In this document: in pieces, positions 16,809 through 26,582 of the stretch
Numbering within the stretch: position 1 is the stretch's first letter
Layout of the letters: each line of letters starts with the position of its first letter
Made by a program: the position numbers and the translations under genes
Source: an uncultured Lachnotalea sp.
GTDB lineage: Bacteria; Bacillota; Clostridia; Lachnospirales; Lachnospiraceae
Length of the DNA: 46,487 bases
Reading direction: 5' to 3'
Assembly: GCA_947066815.1 (NCBI GenBank)
Contig: CAMSZT010000025.1
Location: forward strand, 1 to 46,487
The notes under the pieces: model-generated
What the model saw: the letters and a program-made list of their open reading frames with translations, nothing else
What the model was told of the DNA's origin: nothing
Databases searched by the model: none

Positions 16809-16815
16809 GAGAAAA

Positions 16816-16842
16816 TTAGCACTCAATCGAAATGAGTGCTAA
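16816..16842. promoter_or_regulatory. CIRCE element (HrcA operator)
   Basis: TTAGCACTC, nine bases, GAGTGCTAA: a perfect match to the CIRCE consensus. It lies 7 bp upstream of the htpG -35 box. HrcA binding here would repress htpG. The nearest gene on the other side, the DUF5721 gene, ends toward it, so htpG is the only plausible target. Confidence 0.95.
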
Positions 16843-16875
16843 CAATGTGCGGGCGTGAAAGAAAAGCGAAGGATT

Positions 16876-17373
16876 TTACGTCTCTTCCCAGATGATTTCC
16901 CGGGATTTGAAGAAGCGCTTCACCATGTCGTCCCAGGCCCGCTCCAGGGTTTTGTCCATGACGAAGGAGGTGAAGGAAACTCCGGTGGTACAGGTGAGCG
17001 CACCCTGGTCGTAGCGGACGTTTAAGAAGAGGCCGCCCACCTGCTCGGCGGAGAAGGAAAGCCCTCCGTCCGCAAGCAGTTTTTCCGTGTTGGCCCTGGA
17101 GAGGACGAAGACGATCTTAAACTGCTCCGGCAGCCGGCTGCCCTTAATGATCTGAAAGCAGAGAGGTTTTAAGAGGGACCAGCGGGCCAGGTCGTGCTGT
17201 TCCATGGATTCCCATTCGGCGTCGGTGAAATAGTCCTTGTGGAGGTTTCCGTCGATGGAGACGGAGGTGCCGGTGGTGAAGGATGCCCGGACCACGAGGA
17301 ACGGATCGAAGGTATTCTGTAAAAAGAGCTTGGACGTGAAATCCTTCCGCTCGGGAATGTTTAATGCGATCAT
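16876..17373 (-). CDS. DUF5721-family protein
   Basis: A 165-aa cytoplasmic protein that I recognise as the Lachnospiraceae DUF5721 family, from the opening MIALNIPERKDFTSKLFLQ and the later GGLFLNVRYDQGALTCTTG and AWDDMVKRFFK. No biochemical role is known to me, and no catalytic motif, signal or membrane segment is visible. The start is ATG 17373, with AGGGAGG at ideal spacing; an earlier in-frame ATG at 17397 lacks a site. A minus-strand TATACT (17409-17414) with a poor -35 is the likely promoter. It is monocistronic, between the htpG control region and a divergent gene. Confidence 0.85.
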   Translation of the reverse strand: MIALNIPERKDFTSKLFLQNTFDPFLVVRASFTTGTSVSIDGNLHKDYFTDAEWESMEQHDLARWSLLKPLCFQIIKGSRLPEQFKIVFVLSRANTEKLLADGGLSFSAEQVGGLFLNVRYDQGALTCTTGVSFTSFVMDKTLERAWDDMVKRFFKSREIIWEET

Positions 17374-17478
17374 GGGAACCTCCCTGGTTACGTTCATAGG
17401 TTATAGTTAGTATAGAAGAAAAAGAACAAAAAGAAAAGAGAATCTTTTCTTAAACTTTTCCTATTTTTGTCTGGTCGG

Positions 17479-17507
17479 TTGACAACGGCTCCGGCCAATC
17501 TTATAAT
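17479..17507 (+). promoter_or_regulatory. Exact-consensus promoter for the acidic cadherin-like protein
   Basis: TTGACA (17479-17484), 17 nt, TATAAT (17502-17507): both hexamers and the spacing are consensus, implying strong constitutive transcription. The leader to ATG 17612 is about 97 nt. Confidence 0.85.
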
Positions 17508-17611
17508 AAACAGGACAACTGCCGCACGGCGGGTCATGGAATGCGGAAACGATACGTACGGGGGCAGCCCCGAAGGGACAGGGACCGGGTCGGCGGTCCA
17601 GGGAGATAGAT

Positions 17612-20053
17612 ATGAAAAGATACATGATGAAAAAAAGGGTCGTGAACTTTCTTTCTGTTCTTATAATAAGTGCAATGGCAATGGCGGGGCTTGGCATGGA
17701 TGTGCAGGCCACGGGAGGGACCGGGGACGCTACCCTCGCCTCCCTGGAGGTGTCGCCGGGTACCCTGTCGCCGGAGTTTTCCTCCGGCTGCCATGAGTAC
17801 CGCGTGGAGGTGGGGGAGGACTGTGACAAGCTTCTGGTGAACGCACAAACCACCGACAGCGGCGCAAAGGCCGTGATCGCGGGGAATTCCGGCCTGAAGG
17901 CAGGCGCCAACTCGGTGATCGTCAATGTGACGGCGGCAGACGGAGTGACGACGGCCCGATATACGATCCAGGTGATGCGGGGGACCGCCCAGGAGGGAGT
18001 GGATGCCGGGACGCAGGCCGGCCAGGACCCCGCGTCCGAAAACCGGCCCGAAGACGGGATCGCAAGCACGCCGTTTATCATGGGGAATCTGCCCAGGTCT
18101 ACAGAGGGGCAGACGGAAAGCGCCGACGGGGAGACGGCCGGAGACGGGAACGGAGAGACTGAGAGCAGAGAAGATCTGGAGGATGGCCAGGTGCCCGGGA
18201 GCGGAGAACTTCCGGAGGAAGCCGGGGACTTTGGGGAAGCCCCGGACGGGGCAGGACAGCCGCAGGGAGGTACGGTCACTTCGGCAGGGAGGATCTATAC
18301 CTTATCGGTACCGGACGAAGCGGTCATTCCGACCGGTTTTACGGCTGTGGAGCTCACGGTCGGCGGCCAGCCGGTCCCGGCGTGGCAGTTCCCTTCCAAT
18401 TATGAGGTTACGGGACTGTATCTTATCTATGGGACGAACCAGGAGGGAAAGACCTCTTTTTATCTATATGACGAGACAGAAGGGACTGTGGTCACTGCTG
18501 CCGAGGGACTGCTGGTGATCGGGCAGGAAGGAGACATCTCCAGAAATCAGCTCCGGAGTGCGCAGGAGACTTATCAGAAATCCCTGAAGAGCAGGATGAT
18601 GATCATCATCTGCCTTTCCGTGGCATGCGTGTTCCTGCTGATCGCCCTGACGGCGTCCCTGACGAGAAGGAAACGCGGCGATGGGGGGGATCCCTCCTAC
18701 AGAAGAAGCCTCGGGGAAAATGAGGACCGCGGGGAAGCGGGGGCTTACGACGGCTTCCCGGGGGACGACGACGATCATGACGGCTTTTTCGAGGACGATG
18801 AAGATTACGGAGATCATGGCGATCTTTTCGAGGACGATGACGACGATCAAGGCGGTTTTTTCGAGGATGATGACGAAGACTATGACGGCCTTTTCGGGGA
18901 TGATGATTATGACGACTTGGCCGGAGCGGACGAGGAGCTGACCGGCAGGGAGGGAGACGGCGGCAGCCTTTCCGGGGACGGGGAGGAAAGCCATAAGAAG
19001 CCTGGCGGGAAGGAGGATCCCGTGTTCCCGGCGGCAGCGGACATGTCTGTCGAAGAGAAAGAGGAACCCGGGAGGTCAGGAGCAGAGCCGGTAAAGCCGG
19101 ATCCGAAGAGGGAAGAGGCAGGGCCGGCGGGGCCGGAGGCTGTCAGAGAAGAAGTACAGAAAAAAAAACTCCTGACAGAGGCTGAGGAGGAAGAGCCGGA
19201 ATGGGATACGGCCCCGCTGCCGGCCCTGGAGGACACCGGCAGACTGGAACCCCTTCCGGTGCAGGAGGCCCACGAAGAGGTTCCAGAGGCGGAAGATGAG
19301 GAGAGTCTGGATTTCGGTTTTGAGGACATTGACCTGGGGACGGCCGGCCTTTTCAGTGACGGGGGCGGCGGGCAGGAGAAGGATGTCCGGGAGCCGGAGG
19401 CGGTCCGACCGGGAAATCCGGACGCGGAGAGTCTGGAGCCGCGGAGACCGGAGATGAAAGAAAGGGCGGCAGAGATGACGGCTCCGGCAGAACCCGAACC
19501 GGCGATGCCGGAAGCCGGAGGGATGGAGCAGGAAAGACCGGCCGTGGAAGGGCCGGCGGAGTCCGGACCGGAGATATCGGGAGCAGGAGCTCCGGCTGAG
19601 GAAGCCGGGCCGAAGGAAACGGATCTCTGGGGGGACGAGCCTGAGGAAGCCGGTTTTGAGGAGATTATGCTGGAGGATGTGGGACCGGAGGAGATCCGTC
19701 CGATCACATCCTGGGAGGAGGACGCGCCGGAGGAGCTCCCTCCGGGAGAGGCCGGACCGGCCCCCGCGAAGACTGAGAGGGAAGAGGACGAGGAGGATCT
19801 GTTCCCGCTGCCTGAGGAGGACGAGGCGGACCTGTTCCCCTTGCCTGAGGAGGACGATGAGGATCTGGATGCGGAATTTGACCTTCTGGATGCCCTGCTT
19901 TCCGATTCGGTCCGGAGCGGCAGGCCGGACGGCGCAAACAGCATCGTAAACCGGGCGGCGGAGAAGGCCGGCCGGGAGGCGCCGGGGAAACGGCAGGAGA
20001 AGCGGCCGGTCAATCCGGTGCGCGATATGCCGGCGAAGCCCAGGAAAAAGTAA
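17612..20053 (+). CDS. Cadherin-like beta-sandwich membrane protein with giant acidic cytoplasmic tail
   Basis: 813 aa, type-I membrane topology. A signal peptide (about 1-33, ending DVQA) leads to a cadherin-like beta-sandwich domain (about 40-125; TLASLEVSPGTLSPEF, YTIQVMRG) of the kind Clostridia attach to surface proteins. A Glu/Gly-rich linker and a second beta-rich segment (about 225-310) follow. The single TM is 329-350 (MMIIICLSVACVFLLIAL), with RRKR as stop-transfer. The remaining roughly 460 residues are predicted cytoplasmic and extremely acidic: Asp-rich repeats with Phe/Tyr-Gly (GFFEDDED, YDGLFGDDD) near 385-440, then Glu/Pro/Gly-rich sequence ending DLFPLPEEDEADLFPLPEED. AGGGAGA precedes the ATG. 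Function unknown. Confidence 0.8.
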   Translation: MKRYMMKKRVVNFLSVLIISAMAMAGLGMDVQATGGTGDATLASLEVSPGTLSPEFSSGCHEYRVEVGEDCDKLLVNAQTTDSGAKAVIAGNSGLKAGANSVIVNVTAADGVTTARYTIQVMRGTAQEGVDAGTQAGQDPASENRPEDGIASTPFIMGNLPRSTEGQTESADGETAGDGNGETESREDLEDGQVPGSGELPEEAGDFGEAPDGAGQPQGGTVTSAGRIYTLSVPDEAVIPTGFTAVELTVGGQPVPAWQFPSNYEVTGLYLIYGTNQEGKTSFYLYDETEGTVVTAAEGLLVIGQEGDISRNQLRSAQETYQKSLKSRMMIIICLSVACVFLLIALTASLTRRKRGDGGDPSYRRSLGENEDRGEAGAYDGFPGDDDDHDGFFEDDEDYGDHGDLFEDDDDDQGGFFEDDDEDYDGLFGDDDYDDLAGADEELTGREGDGGSLSGDGEESHKKPGGKEDPVFPAAADMSVEEKEEPGRSGAEPVKPDPKREEAGPAGPEAVREEVQKKKLLTEAEEEEPEWDTAPLPALEDTGRLEPLPVQEAHEEVPEAEDEESLDFGFEDIDLGTAGLFSDGGGGQEKDVREPEAVRPGNPDAESLEPRRPEMKERAAEMTAPAEPEPAMPEAGGMEQERPAVEGPAESGPEISGAGAPAEEAGPKETDLWGDEPEEAGFEEIMLEDVGPEEIRPITSWEEDAPEELPPGEAGPAPAKTEREEDEEDLFPLPEEDEADLFPLPEEDDEDLDAEFDLLDALLSDSVRSGRPDGANSIVNRAAEKAGREAPGKRQEKRPVNPVRDMPAKPRKK

Positions 20054-20071
20054 GCGCTTTGAACAAAGCAT

Positions 20072-20100
20072 TTGACAAACGGACCATTGCAGGGTATACT
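20072..20100 (+). promoter_or_regulatory. Promoter of the SRP RNA gene
   Basis: TTGACA (20072-20077), 17 nt, TATACT (20095-20100). Strong, and positioned to start RNA at about 20107. Confidence 0.85.
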
Positions 20101-20106
20101 GTTTAA

Positions 20107-20372
20107 GTATGACTTTGTTATAGAGTTTCCGCACAGCCGGGGAGTTAGCGGTGTCCTGAACCTGCAATCCGCTATAGCAGGGGTGATATCCTGCCGAGGA
20201 TCACAAGCTGCGAAGCTGCCCTCTGTAAGCGGCGTTGAAGTCTGGGTCTTACGCAACAGGGCCCTGTGAACCGTGTCAGGCCAGGAATGGAGCAGCACTA
20301 AGCAGGATACCTTGTGTGCCGTGAGGCTGCCTGGGCCGAGCCGGCTGCAGAGGTAACGTTTGCGGCGCGTTT
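20107..20372 (+). ncRNA. ffs: Signal recognition particle RNA, large bacterial type
   Basis: The domain-IV core is present at about 20268-20310: GTCAGG, CC, AGGAAT, GG, AGCAGC, the asymmetric loop and GGAA-type tetraloop bound by Ffh. The length (about 265 nt) and the 5' Alu-like region match the large SRP RNA of Bacillus/Clostridia. CAGCCGG near 20135 can pair with CCGGCTG near 20339, closing the molecule. Mature ends are estimated from the promoter and pairing, not exactly known. The RNA directs signal-peptide-bearing and membrane proteins to the translocon. Confidence 0.85.
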
Positions 20373-20400
20373 TTCGACGCAGGATGTGCGGATTTATAAG

Positions 20401-20517
20401 TATGAAAGCAAGCTTTCATATCTATCTTTATGGCAGGTGCAAGACCCGCCATGCAGAGGAAATAATGAAAAGTAGAAAAGCCTATAGATACAGGAGTTAT
20501 GTGTATTTATAGGCTTT
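20401..20517 (+). terminator. Three consecutive hairpins after SRP RNA
   Basis: TATGAAAGC-AA-GCTTTCATA (20401-20420) is a perfect palindrome. ATGGCAGGT/ACCCGCCAT (near 20430-20452) follows. AAAGCCTATA...TATAGGCTTT (20477-20517) has arms extended by ATACA/TGTGTAT. None has a long T-run. They fill the space before the zinc-ribbon gene and probably end or process the SRP transcript. Confidence 0.5.
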
Positions 20518-20561
20518 CATATCATGAAAAAGAGGAAACGCGCGGCGGAAAGGAGTCCGGT

Positions 20562-22472
20562 ATGTATTGCTGTAATTGCGGGAAAAAGCTGGAGGACGAG
20601 GATCGGTTCTGCGACCAGTGCGGAACACCGGTGTATGAAGAGGGGAACGGAGAAGGGGGACACCGGGAGGAGGCTCCGGAACCGCCGGAAGCCGCTGCCG
20701 GTCGGGAGGGGGCTGCCGGAACCGGAGATCCCGGCACTTCAGGGCCGGAGGCCGCCGGGGAAGAGAAGGCAGGGGAAATAACGGTCCCGGAGAGGGAGCC
20801 CGATCCGGAGCCGGAAGAAGAGGAAAAGACGGTCGTGCTGGAGAAGGTACAGGACTCCGCGTCGGCCGACGGGGCGGAAGGGGAGCCTCCCTGTCCGGAA
20901 CCGGGCGCGGCCCTCTCCGACCTGGAAAAAAAGATCATGAAAAACATGGAGGATGAGCTGATCCTCACCATGCCGGAGACGGTGGGGCCGGACCGGCCGT
21001 CCTACGGGACCGGACAGTGGCCGTCTGCCGGACCGGCCTATGGGAATGTACAGGACGGACCACAGGGCAAACGGCCGTACGGCCCCTATCCGGCGCCGGG
21101 GGGGCAGGAGGCGGGTTCCGGGGAACAGCCGGTCCGGAGACAGGGAGAGGGCGGGAAGCCGCCGCAGAAAAAGAAGAAGACGTTGATCATTGCCCTGTCC
21201 TGTGTGGTGGCGGTGCTTGCTGTGACAGTCGGTATCCTGGTGTTCCTCCTGCTCAGTCCGGAAAATAAGCTGAAGCAGTGCGTGGAGGACAGAGACTGGT
21301 CTGCCGCTGCCGGCCTTTATGAGGACCGTTTCCGGGGGGAGGAAAAGAAGGAAGAAAAGGCCGGTGAGATCCTTCGGGAGGCCGTGGATGCCCTGAGGGA
21401 AGAATTCGCTGCCGGGACCATGGATTATCCCACGGTGAAGCGCCACCTGAAGGGGATCGAGGATTTCTGGGACGACTCTTACGTGGAGGATGCACTGGAC
21501 TTTGTCCGGGAGCTTAATGATTCCAGGGAAGCCTTCGAGGAGGCGGAACAGTGTATGGGGCGGGAGGAGTATGAGGACGCCATCCGGCTGTACGGGGAAG
21601 TCGCGGATTTTGATCCGGCCTATGGGTCTGCCCGGGAAAAGATGGAGACTGCGAAGGACAGATACAAGGAAAAACTTCTTGGGGAGGCGCAGGCTTATAC
21701 GGAGATCGGAGATTATGATTCCGCCATCGGCCTGGTGGAAGAAGGCCTGGAGGTCCTGGCAGGCGATGCAGAGCTGAAAAGCCGTCTGGATGAGCTGCAG
21801 GGAGAGCAGGTGCAGTACAGGGTCGATGCGGTCCTGAAAGAGGCGGCCGGCTATGCCGGCCAGGGCAGTTATTACGACGCACTGGAGGAAGTACGGGAAG
21901 GGCTTCTGGAAAATGCCGGAAACGGGAAGCTGGAGGCCGCCTTAAAGGAGTACAGCGAAAAGTATAAACAGGATATCCTGAAAAAGGCAGAGGAGGCCGC
22001 CGGGACCGACGAGAATTACGAGGCGGCGATCCTGGTTTTTGACAGCGCGTTAAATACCCTGGACGGTGATTACGCCCAGATCGAGCAGGCGATCCGGGAA
22101 AAGCGGGAGGAATACGTACAGCTCCAGCTGGAGAAGAGCCAGAGGGAGAACGAGGAATCCGCCATCGTGGGCACCTGGCACGGCGTGTCGGTGGCCGGCG
22201 GGGATCTGGAGATCCCCATGGATCAGTTCCTGAGTGTCAGCGGGATGCCGGGCGCGGCGGTGCTGATCGACTGCCAGCCCTCGGGCAGCTTCCATATCGA
22301 TATGTTCGGACAGGTGGGAGACGGGACCTGGCAGCGGGACGGGGCCGGGAACGGTGTCTACCATCTGGATATCGAGGGGAGCGTCCAGGCGGTCCAGATC
22401 GATACCTCCGGCAGGCTCCACATGGATTTTGACGGTGTAGCGGTCATATTTGAAAAGACAGGAGAGGCCTGA
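20562..22472 (+). CDS. Zinc-ribbon, single-TM, TPR-like repeat protein
   Basis: 636 aa. An N-terminal zinc ribbon (CNCGKKL, then CDQCGTPV, within residues 1-26) is followed by an acidic Pro/Gly/Glu linker to about 200. A TM helix lies at 207-231 ([20 protein letters not shown]), preceded by four lysines. The extracellular part has TPR-like helical repeats ([60 protein letters not shown]) at about 320-520, then a small beta domain beginning [10 protein letters not shown]. Positive-inside charge puts the ribbon in the cytoplasm. AAAGGAG lies 6 nt before ATG 20562. Role unknown; envelope sensing or scaffolding is a guess from the layout. Confidence 0.8.
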   Translation: MYCCNCGKKLEDEDRFCDQCGTPVYEEGNGEGGHREEAPEPPEAAAGREGAAGTGDPGTSGPEAAGEEKAGEITVPEREPDPEPEEEEKTVVLEKVQDSASADGAEGEPPCPEPGAALSDLEKKIMKNMEDELILTMPETVGPDRPSYGTGQWPSAGPAYGNVQDGPQGKRPYGPYPAPGGQEAGSGEQPVRRQGEGGKPPQKKKKTLIIALSCVVAVLAVTVGILVFLLLSPENKLKQCVEDRDWSAAAGLYEDRFRGEEKKEEKAGEILREAVDALREEFAAGTMDYPTVKRHLKGIEDFWDDSYVEDALDFVRELNDSREAFEEAEQCMGREEYEDAIRLYGEVADFDPAYGSAREKMETAKDRYKEKLLGEAQAYTEIGDYDSAIGLVEEGLEVLAGDAELKSRLDELQGEQVQYRVDAVLKEAAGYAGQGSYYDALEEVREGLLENAGNGKLEAALKEYSEKYKQDILKKAEEAAGTDENYEAAILVFDSALNTLDGDYAQIEQAIREKREEYVQLQLEKSQRENEESAIVGTWHGVSVAGGDLEIPMDQFLSVSGMPGAAVLIDCQPSGSFHIDMFGQVGDGTWQRDGAGNGVYHLDIEGSVQAVQIDTSGRLHMDFDGVAVIFEKTGEA

Positions 22473-22494
22473 GAGAGGGCCGGAAGGAGAGATT

Positions 22495-23934
22495 ATGGCA
22501 AAGGAAAAGAAACTGGTGGAATCCATCACCTCCATGAATGAGGATTTTGCCCAGTGGTATACGGATGTAGTAAAAAAGGCGGAGCTGGTGGAATATTCCA
22601 ACGTTAAGGGCTGTATGATCATCCGGCCCGACGGCTACGCGATCTGGGAGAATATCCAGAAGGAGCTGGACCGGCGCTTTAAGGAGACCGGTGTGGAGAA
22701 CGTATATATGCCCATGTTCATTCCCGAGAGCCTGCTCCAGAAGGAGAAGGATCACGTGGAGGGCTTTGCGCCGGAGGTGGCCTGGGTGACTCAGGGCGGC
22801 CTGGAGACCCTTCAGGAGAGGCTCTGCGTGCGGCCCACCTCCGAGACCCTGTTCTGTGATTTTTATGCCAGGATCATCCAGTCCCACAGGGATCTTCCTA
22901 AGCTCTATAACCAGTGGTGCTCTGTGGTGCGCTGGGAGAAGACCACCCGTCCCTTCCTCCGCTCTGCCGAATTTCTGTGGCAGGAGGGCCATACGGCCCA
23001 TGCCACCGCCGAGGAGGCCGAGGAGCGGACCATCCAGATGCTGAACATCTATGCGGATTTCTGCGAGGAGATCCTGGCCATTCCCGTGGTGAAGGGAAAG
23101 AAGACGGACAAAGAGAAATTTGCGGGGGCCCACTCCACTTACACCATCGAGGCGCTGATGCATGACGGGAAGGCGCTCCAGTCCGGCACCAGCCACAATT
23201 TCGGCGACGGCTTCGCCAGGGCCTTCGACATCCAGTACTCCGACAAGGAGAATCAGCTGCAGTATGTCCACCAGACCTCCTGGGGACTGTCCACCAGGAT
23301 CATCGGCGCCCTGATCATGGTGCACGGTGACGACAGCGGCCTGAAGCTCCCGCCCAGGATCGCGCCGGTCCAGGCCATGGTCATCCCCATCTCCCAGCGG
23401 AAGGAGGGAGTCATGGAGAAGGCCGCGGAGCTCTGCGAGACGCTGAAGGCGGCGGGGATCCGTGCAAAGCTGGACGGCTCCGACAAGAGCCCCGGCTGGA
23501 AATTCAGCGAGCAGGAGATGCGGGGGATCCCGATCCGCGTGGAGATCGGCCCCAAGGACATGGAGCAGGGTCAGGCCGTGATCGTGCGCCGGGATACCAG
23601 GGAAAAGGTGGTCGTCTCCTTAGATGAGCTGGGGGAGAAGGCCCTCGAGATCCTGGAGGCCATCCAGAATGATATGCTTGCCAGGGCGAAGGAGCATCTG
23701 GAGACCCACACCTACGAGGCAGGGACCTACGACGAATTCAAGGAGATCGTGGCCGAGAAGCCCGGCTTCGTGAAGATGATGTGGTGCGGCGACGAGGCCT
23801 GCGAGCTTAAGATCAAGGAGGACACCACGGCCACCTCCCGCTGCATGCCTTTCCGGCAGGAATCCCTGGGCGACGTCTGTCCCGTCTGCGGGAAGCCGGC
23901 CAAGAAGCTGGTCTACTGGGGTAAGGCCTATTAA
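22495..23934 (+). CDS. proS: Prolyl-tRNA synthetase, archaeal/eukaryote-like short type
   Basis: 479 aa, class-II synthetase charging tRNA-Pro. Motif 2 region: [20 protein letters not shown]. Motif 3 region: [18 protein letters not shown]. The C-terminal zinc-binding extension ([20 protein letters not shown]) and the YWGKAY terminus mark the ProS type-3 family, which lacks the editing insertion of the E. coli type. Length equals the usual figure of about 480. ATG 22495 has AAGGAGAG at good spacing; the start lies 22 nt after the zinc-ribbon gene, so co-transcription is likely. Confidence 0.95.
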   Translation: MAKEKKLVESITSMNEDFAQWYTDVVKKAELVEYSNVKGCMIIRPDGYAIWENIQKELDRRFKETGVENVYMPMFIPESLLQKEKDHVEGFAPEVAWVTQGGLETLQERLCVRPTSETLFCDFYARIIQSHRDLPKLYNQWCSVVRWEKTTRPFLRSAEFLWQEGHTAHATAEEAEERTIQMLNIYADFCEEILAIPVVKGKKTDKEKFAGAHSTYTIEALMHDGKALQSGTSHNFGDGFARAFDIQYSDKENQLQYVHQTSWGLSTRIIGALIMVHGDDSGLKLPPRIAPVQAMVIPISQRKEGVMEKAAELCETLKAAGIRAKLDGSDKSPGWKFSEQEMRGIPIRVEIGPKDMEQGQAVIVRRDTREKVVVSLDELGEKALEILEAIQNDMLARAKEHLETHTYEAGTYDEFKEIVAEKPGFVKMMWCGDEACELKIKEDTTATSRCMPFRQESLGDVCPVCGKPAKKLVYWGKAY

Positions 23935-23950
23935 AATTTTCAGTTTGCGA

Positions 23951-23979
23951 TTGACAAACGCCCCCTGAGGCGTTATGAT
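23951..23979 (+). promoter_or_regulatory. Promoter of the riboswitch-controlled fhs unit
   Basis: TTGACA (23951-23956), 17 nt, TATGAT (23974-23979). The spacer contains ACGCC-6-GGCGT, a small palindrome. Confidence 0.85.
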
Positions 23980-23993
23980 AAATCCATCAACGA

Positions 23994-24070
23994 GAAGTTC
24001 CGGGGACTGACGGATAATTGTGGAGTACCACAGTGGAACCGGAACCATAAAAAGCCGACCGTCTGGGCAG
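23994..24070 (+). promoter_or_regulatory. ZTP (pfl motif) riboswitch upstream of fhs
   Basis: The conserved pieces are present in order: GGGGACTGACGG, a hairpin TGTGG-AGT-ACCACA, GGAACCGGAACCATAAAAAG, then CCGACCGTCTGGGCAG. GACGG pairs with CCGTC, and CTGGGCA is the invariant 3' segment of the pfl motif. ZTP/ZMP (AICAR phosphates) signals 10-formyl-THF shortage, and these aptamers commonly precede formate-THF ligase. Its 3' end overlaps the terminator stem at 24065, so ligand binding should favour read-through. Confidence 0.9.
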
Positions 24071-24100
24071 TATTTCATTTTGTGGATACTGCCCTTTTTT
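24065..24100 (+). terminator. Riboswitch expression-platform terminator
   Basis: GGGCAGTAT pairs with ATACTGCCC and is followed by T6. The left arm shares GGGCA with the ZTP aptamer, making aptamer and terminator mutually exclusive. Confidence 0.88.
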
Positions 24101-24164
24101 ATTTGTGCGAAAGACTTGTGCAGAGGAAAAGGGCAGCCAATATATCTTTAAGGAGGGTAACATT

Positions 24165-25850
24165 ATGGGATTCAAGACAGACATCGAGATCGCGCAGGAG
24201 TGCACCATGTCCCCGATCACGGAGATCGCCGCGAAAGCCGGCATCGACGAGAAGTATCTGGAGCAGTATGGAAAGTACAAGGCGAAGATCGACTACAACC
24301 TGTTGAAGGAGTCTGACAGGGAGAACGGCAAGCTGATACTGGTGACGGCCATCAATCCGACCCCTGCGGGCGAGGGCAAGACCACGACCACGGTGGGACT
24401 GGCCGATGGCCTCCAGAAGCTGGGCAAGAACGTGATGGTCGCGCTCCGTGAGCCTTCCCTCGGCCCGGTCTTCGGCGTGAAGGGCGGAGCTGCCGGCGGC
24501 GGCTATGCCCAGGTGGTCCCCATGGAGGACATCAATCTCCACTTCACCGGCGACTTCCATGCGATCGGAGCAGCCAACAACCTGCTGGCGGCCATGATCG
24601 ACAACCACATCTTCCAGGGCAACGCCCTGAACATCGACCCCAGGAAGATCACCTGGAGACGGTGCGTGGACATGAATGACAGGCAGCTGAGAAACGTGGT
24701 GGACGGCCTCGGCGGAAAGACCAATGGCACGCCCAGGGAGGACGGCTACGACATCACGGTTGCCTCCGAGATCATGGCAGTGCTGTGTCTGGCCAGCGAC
24801 ATCAATGACTTAAAGGCAAGGCTCGGCCGCATCATCGTCGGCTACACCTACGGCAAGGCTGCCGAGCAGAAGCCCGTGACGGCCCATGACCTCCACGCGG
24901 AAGGCGCCATGGCCGCGCTTCTTAAGGACGCCCTGAAGCCCAACCTGGTACAGACCTTAGAGCACGTGCCCGCCATCGTGCACGGCGGCCCCTTCGCCAA
25001 CATCGCCCACGGCTGCAACTCCGTGACGGCCACCAAGATGGCCATGAAGCTGGCGGATTACGCCATCACCGAGGCAGGCTTCGGCGCGGACCTTGGCGCG
25101 GAGAAATTCCTGGATATCAAGTGCCGGATGGCAGGGCTTACCCCCAATGCGGTGGTCGTTGTGGCGACCGTGAGGGCCTTAAAGCATCACGGCGGCGTTG
25201 CCAAGGCGGATCTCAACAACGAGAACCTGGAAGCTTTGGAGAAGGGCCTGCCCAACCTGTTAAAGCACGTGGACAACATCAAGAACGTCTACAAGCTGCC
25301 CTGCGTGGTCGCCATCAATGCATTCCCGACAGACACCAAGGCAGAGCTTGACCTGGTGGAGGCGAAGTGCAGGGAGCTGGGCGTCAACGTGGCTCTGTCC
25401 GAGGTATGGGCAAAGGGCGGCGAAGGCGGCGTGAAGCTGGCTGAGGAGGTTGTCCGCCTGGTGGAAGAGCCGGGCGAATTCCGGTTCTCCTACGAGCTGG
25501 ACGGTTCCATCGAGGATAAGTTAAACCAGATCGTGCAGAAGATCTACGGCGGCAGGAGAGTGGTGCTGACGGCCAATGCCCAGAAGCAGGCGAAGCAGCT
25601 GGAGGACATGGGCTACGGCAACTGCCCGATCTGCATGGCGAAGACCCAGTACAGCCTGAGCGACGACCAGACCAAGCTCGGCGCCCCGAAAGACTTCGAG
25701 GTGACGGTGCGGAACCTGAAGATCTCCGCAGGCGCAGGCTTCATCGTGGCCCTGACCGGGGAGATCATGACCATGCCCGGACTTCCCAAGGTGCCCGCGG
25801 CCGAGAAGATCGACGTGGACGAGAGCGGAAAGATCACCGGACTGTTCTAA
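24165..25850 (+). CDS. fhs: Formate--tetrahydrofolate ligase
   Basis: 561 aa. It makes 10-formyl-THF from formate, THF and ATP, feeding purine synthesis and one-carbon flow. P-loop: [16 protein letters not shown]. Other family segments are [59 protein letters not shown] and the C-terminal [16 protein letters not shown]. Full family length. ATG 24165 follows AAGGAGGGTAACATT; an upstream in-frame start at 24105 lies within the leader. Control by the ZTP riboswitch is well supported. Whether it serves a complete Wood-Ljungdahl pathway cannot be judged from this window. Confidence 0.95.
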   Translation: MGFKTDIEIAQECTMSPITEIAAKAGIDEKYLEQYGKYKAKIDYNLLKESDRENGKLILVTAINPTPAGEGKTTTTVGLADGLQKLGKNVMVALREPSLGPVFGVKGGAAGGGYAQVVPMEDINLHFTGDFHAIGAANNLLAAMIDNHIFQGNALNIDPRKITWRRCVDMNDRQLRNVVDGLGGKTNGTPREDGYDITVASEIMAVLCLASDINDLKARLGRIIVGYTYGKAAEQKPVTAHDLHAEGAMAALLKDALKPNLVQTLEHVPAIVHGGPFANIAHGCNSVTATKMAMKLADYAITEAGFGADLGAEKFLDIKCRMAGLTPNAVVVVATVRALKHHGGVAKADLNNENLEALEKGLPNLLKHVDNIKNVYKLPCVVAINAFPTDTKAELDLVEAKCRELGVNVALSEVWAKGGEGGVKLAEEVVRLVEEPGEFRFSYELDGSIEDKLNQIVQKIYGGRRVVLTANAQKQAKQLEDMGYGNCPICMAKTQYSLSDDQTKLGAPKDFEVTVRNLKISAGAGFIVALTGEIMTMPGLPKVPAAEKIDVDESGKITGLF

Positions 25851-25891
25851 AAGCCGGGGATCTCCTGATCCCTGCGAAAAAGTTTTCGTCT

Positions 25892-26572
25892 GTGCGGTTG
25901 AAAGTTTCGGTATTTGATGTGGTGCCGAGGGATTTAAACCCGGTGATCGCCTACCAGGGGGAACCGGCCGGCTGCGCAATCTACGCGGGCCTGCAGTCCG
26001 GCGTGGAGCTTGGGGATACGGTCGCGGTGGTGGGCGTTGGCTTTGCCGGCCAGATCATCGCGCAGGCGGTAAAGAAGATGGGCGCCTGGAAGGTGATCGT
26101 CGCCGATATCGTGGACTGCAAGCTGGAGCTGGCAAAGAGCCTGGGGGCCGATGTGGCGGTCAATCCGAGGAAAGAGGATTTTGTGGAGCGGATCCTGCAG
26201 GAGACAAACGGCGTGGGCGTGGATGTGGCCATTGAGGTGGGCGGCACCACAGAGACGGTCCAGATGTGCACCGATATACTGAAGCATGGCGGGATCCTCG
26301 GCATGTACAGCTGGATCATGGATCCTCTGGAGCATCTGTACATCGACCGCTGGCATGACGACGGGTTTGATATCCGGACCCTGGCGCTCATGCACCGGAT
26401 CCGTCATGACCGCATCTGGTATATCAAACAGGCGTCTTCCCTGATGGAGCGGGGGATCATCCAGGTGGAACCGCTGATCACCCATTACTTCCCTCTGGAG
26501 GAAGCGCAGAAGGCCTTTGAAGTGGCCGGAGACGACGATACGGTGTGTAAAGTGGCGTTTAAATTTGACTGA
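25892..26572 (+). pseudogene. N-terminally truncated zinc-type dehydrogenase (MDR)
   Basis: 226 aa remain of a family usually near 340. The Rossmann half is intact: GDTVAVVGVGFAGQIIAQ, VIVADIVDCKLELAKSLGA, VAIEVGGTTETVQ, and a normal C-terminus. The GroES-like half with the catalytic zinc Cys and GHE is absent, and only 41 nt separate this frame from fhs, so the N-terminus is deleted. A GTG at 25892 can open the frame but has no ribosome site. Its family is that of the dehydrogenase at 887-1921, though the sequences differ. A deletion fused its 3' part to the end of fhs; a stable NAD-binding fragment cannot be excluded. Confidence 0.75.
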
Positions 26573-26582
26573 TGTACAGGAG

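Noticed and set aside
20072-20269. 65-residue plus-strand frame
   Set aside because: It lies in the SRP RNA promoter and RNA body.
18907-20298. 463-residue Ser/Pro-rich minus-strand frame
   Set aside because: Antisense of the acidic tail; the Glu/Asp-rich plus strand automatically leaves this frame open.
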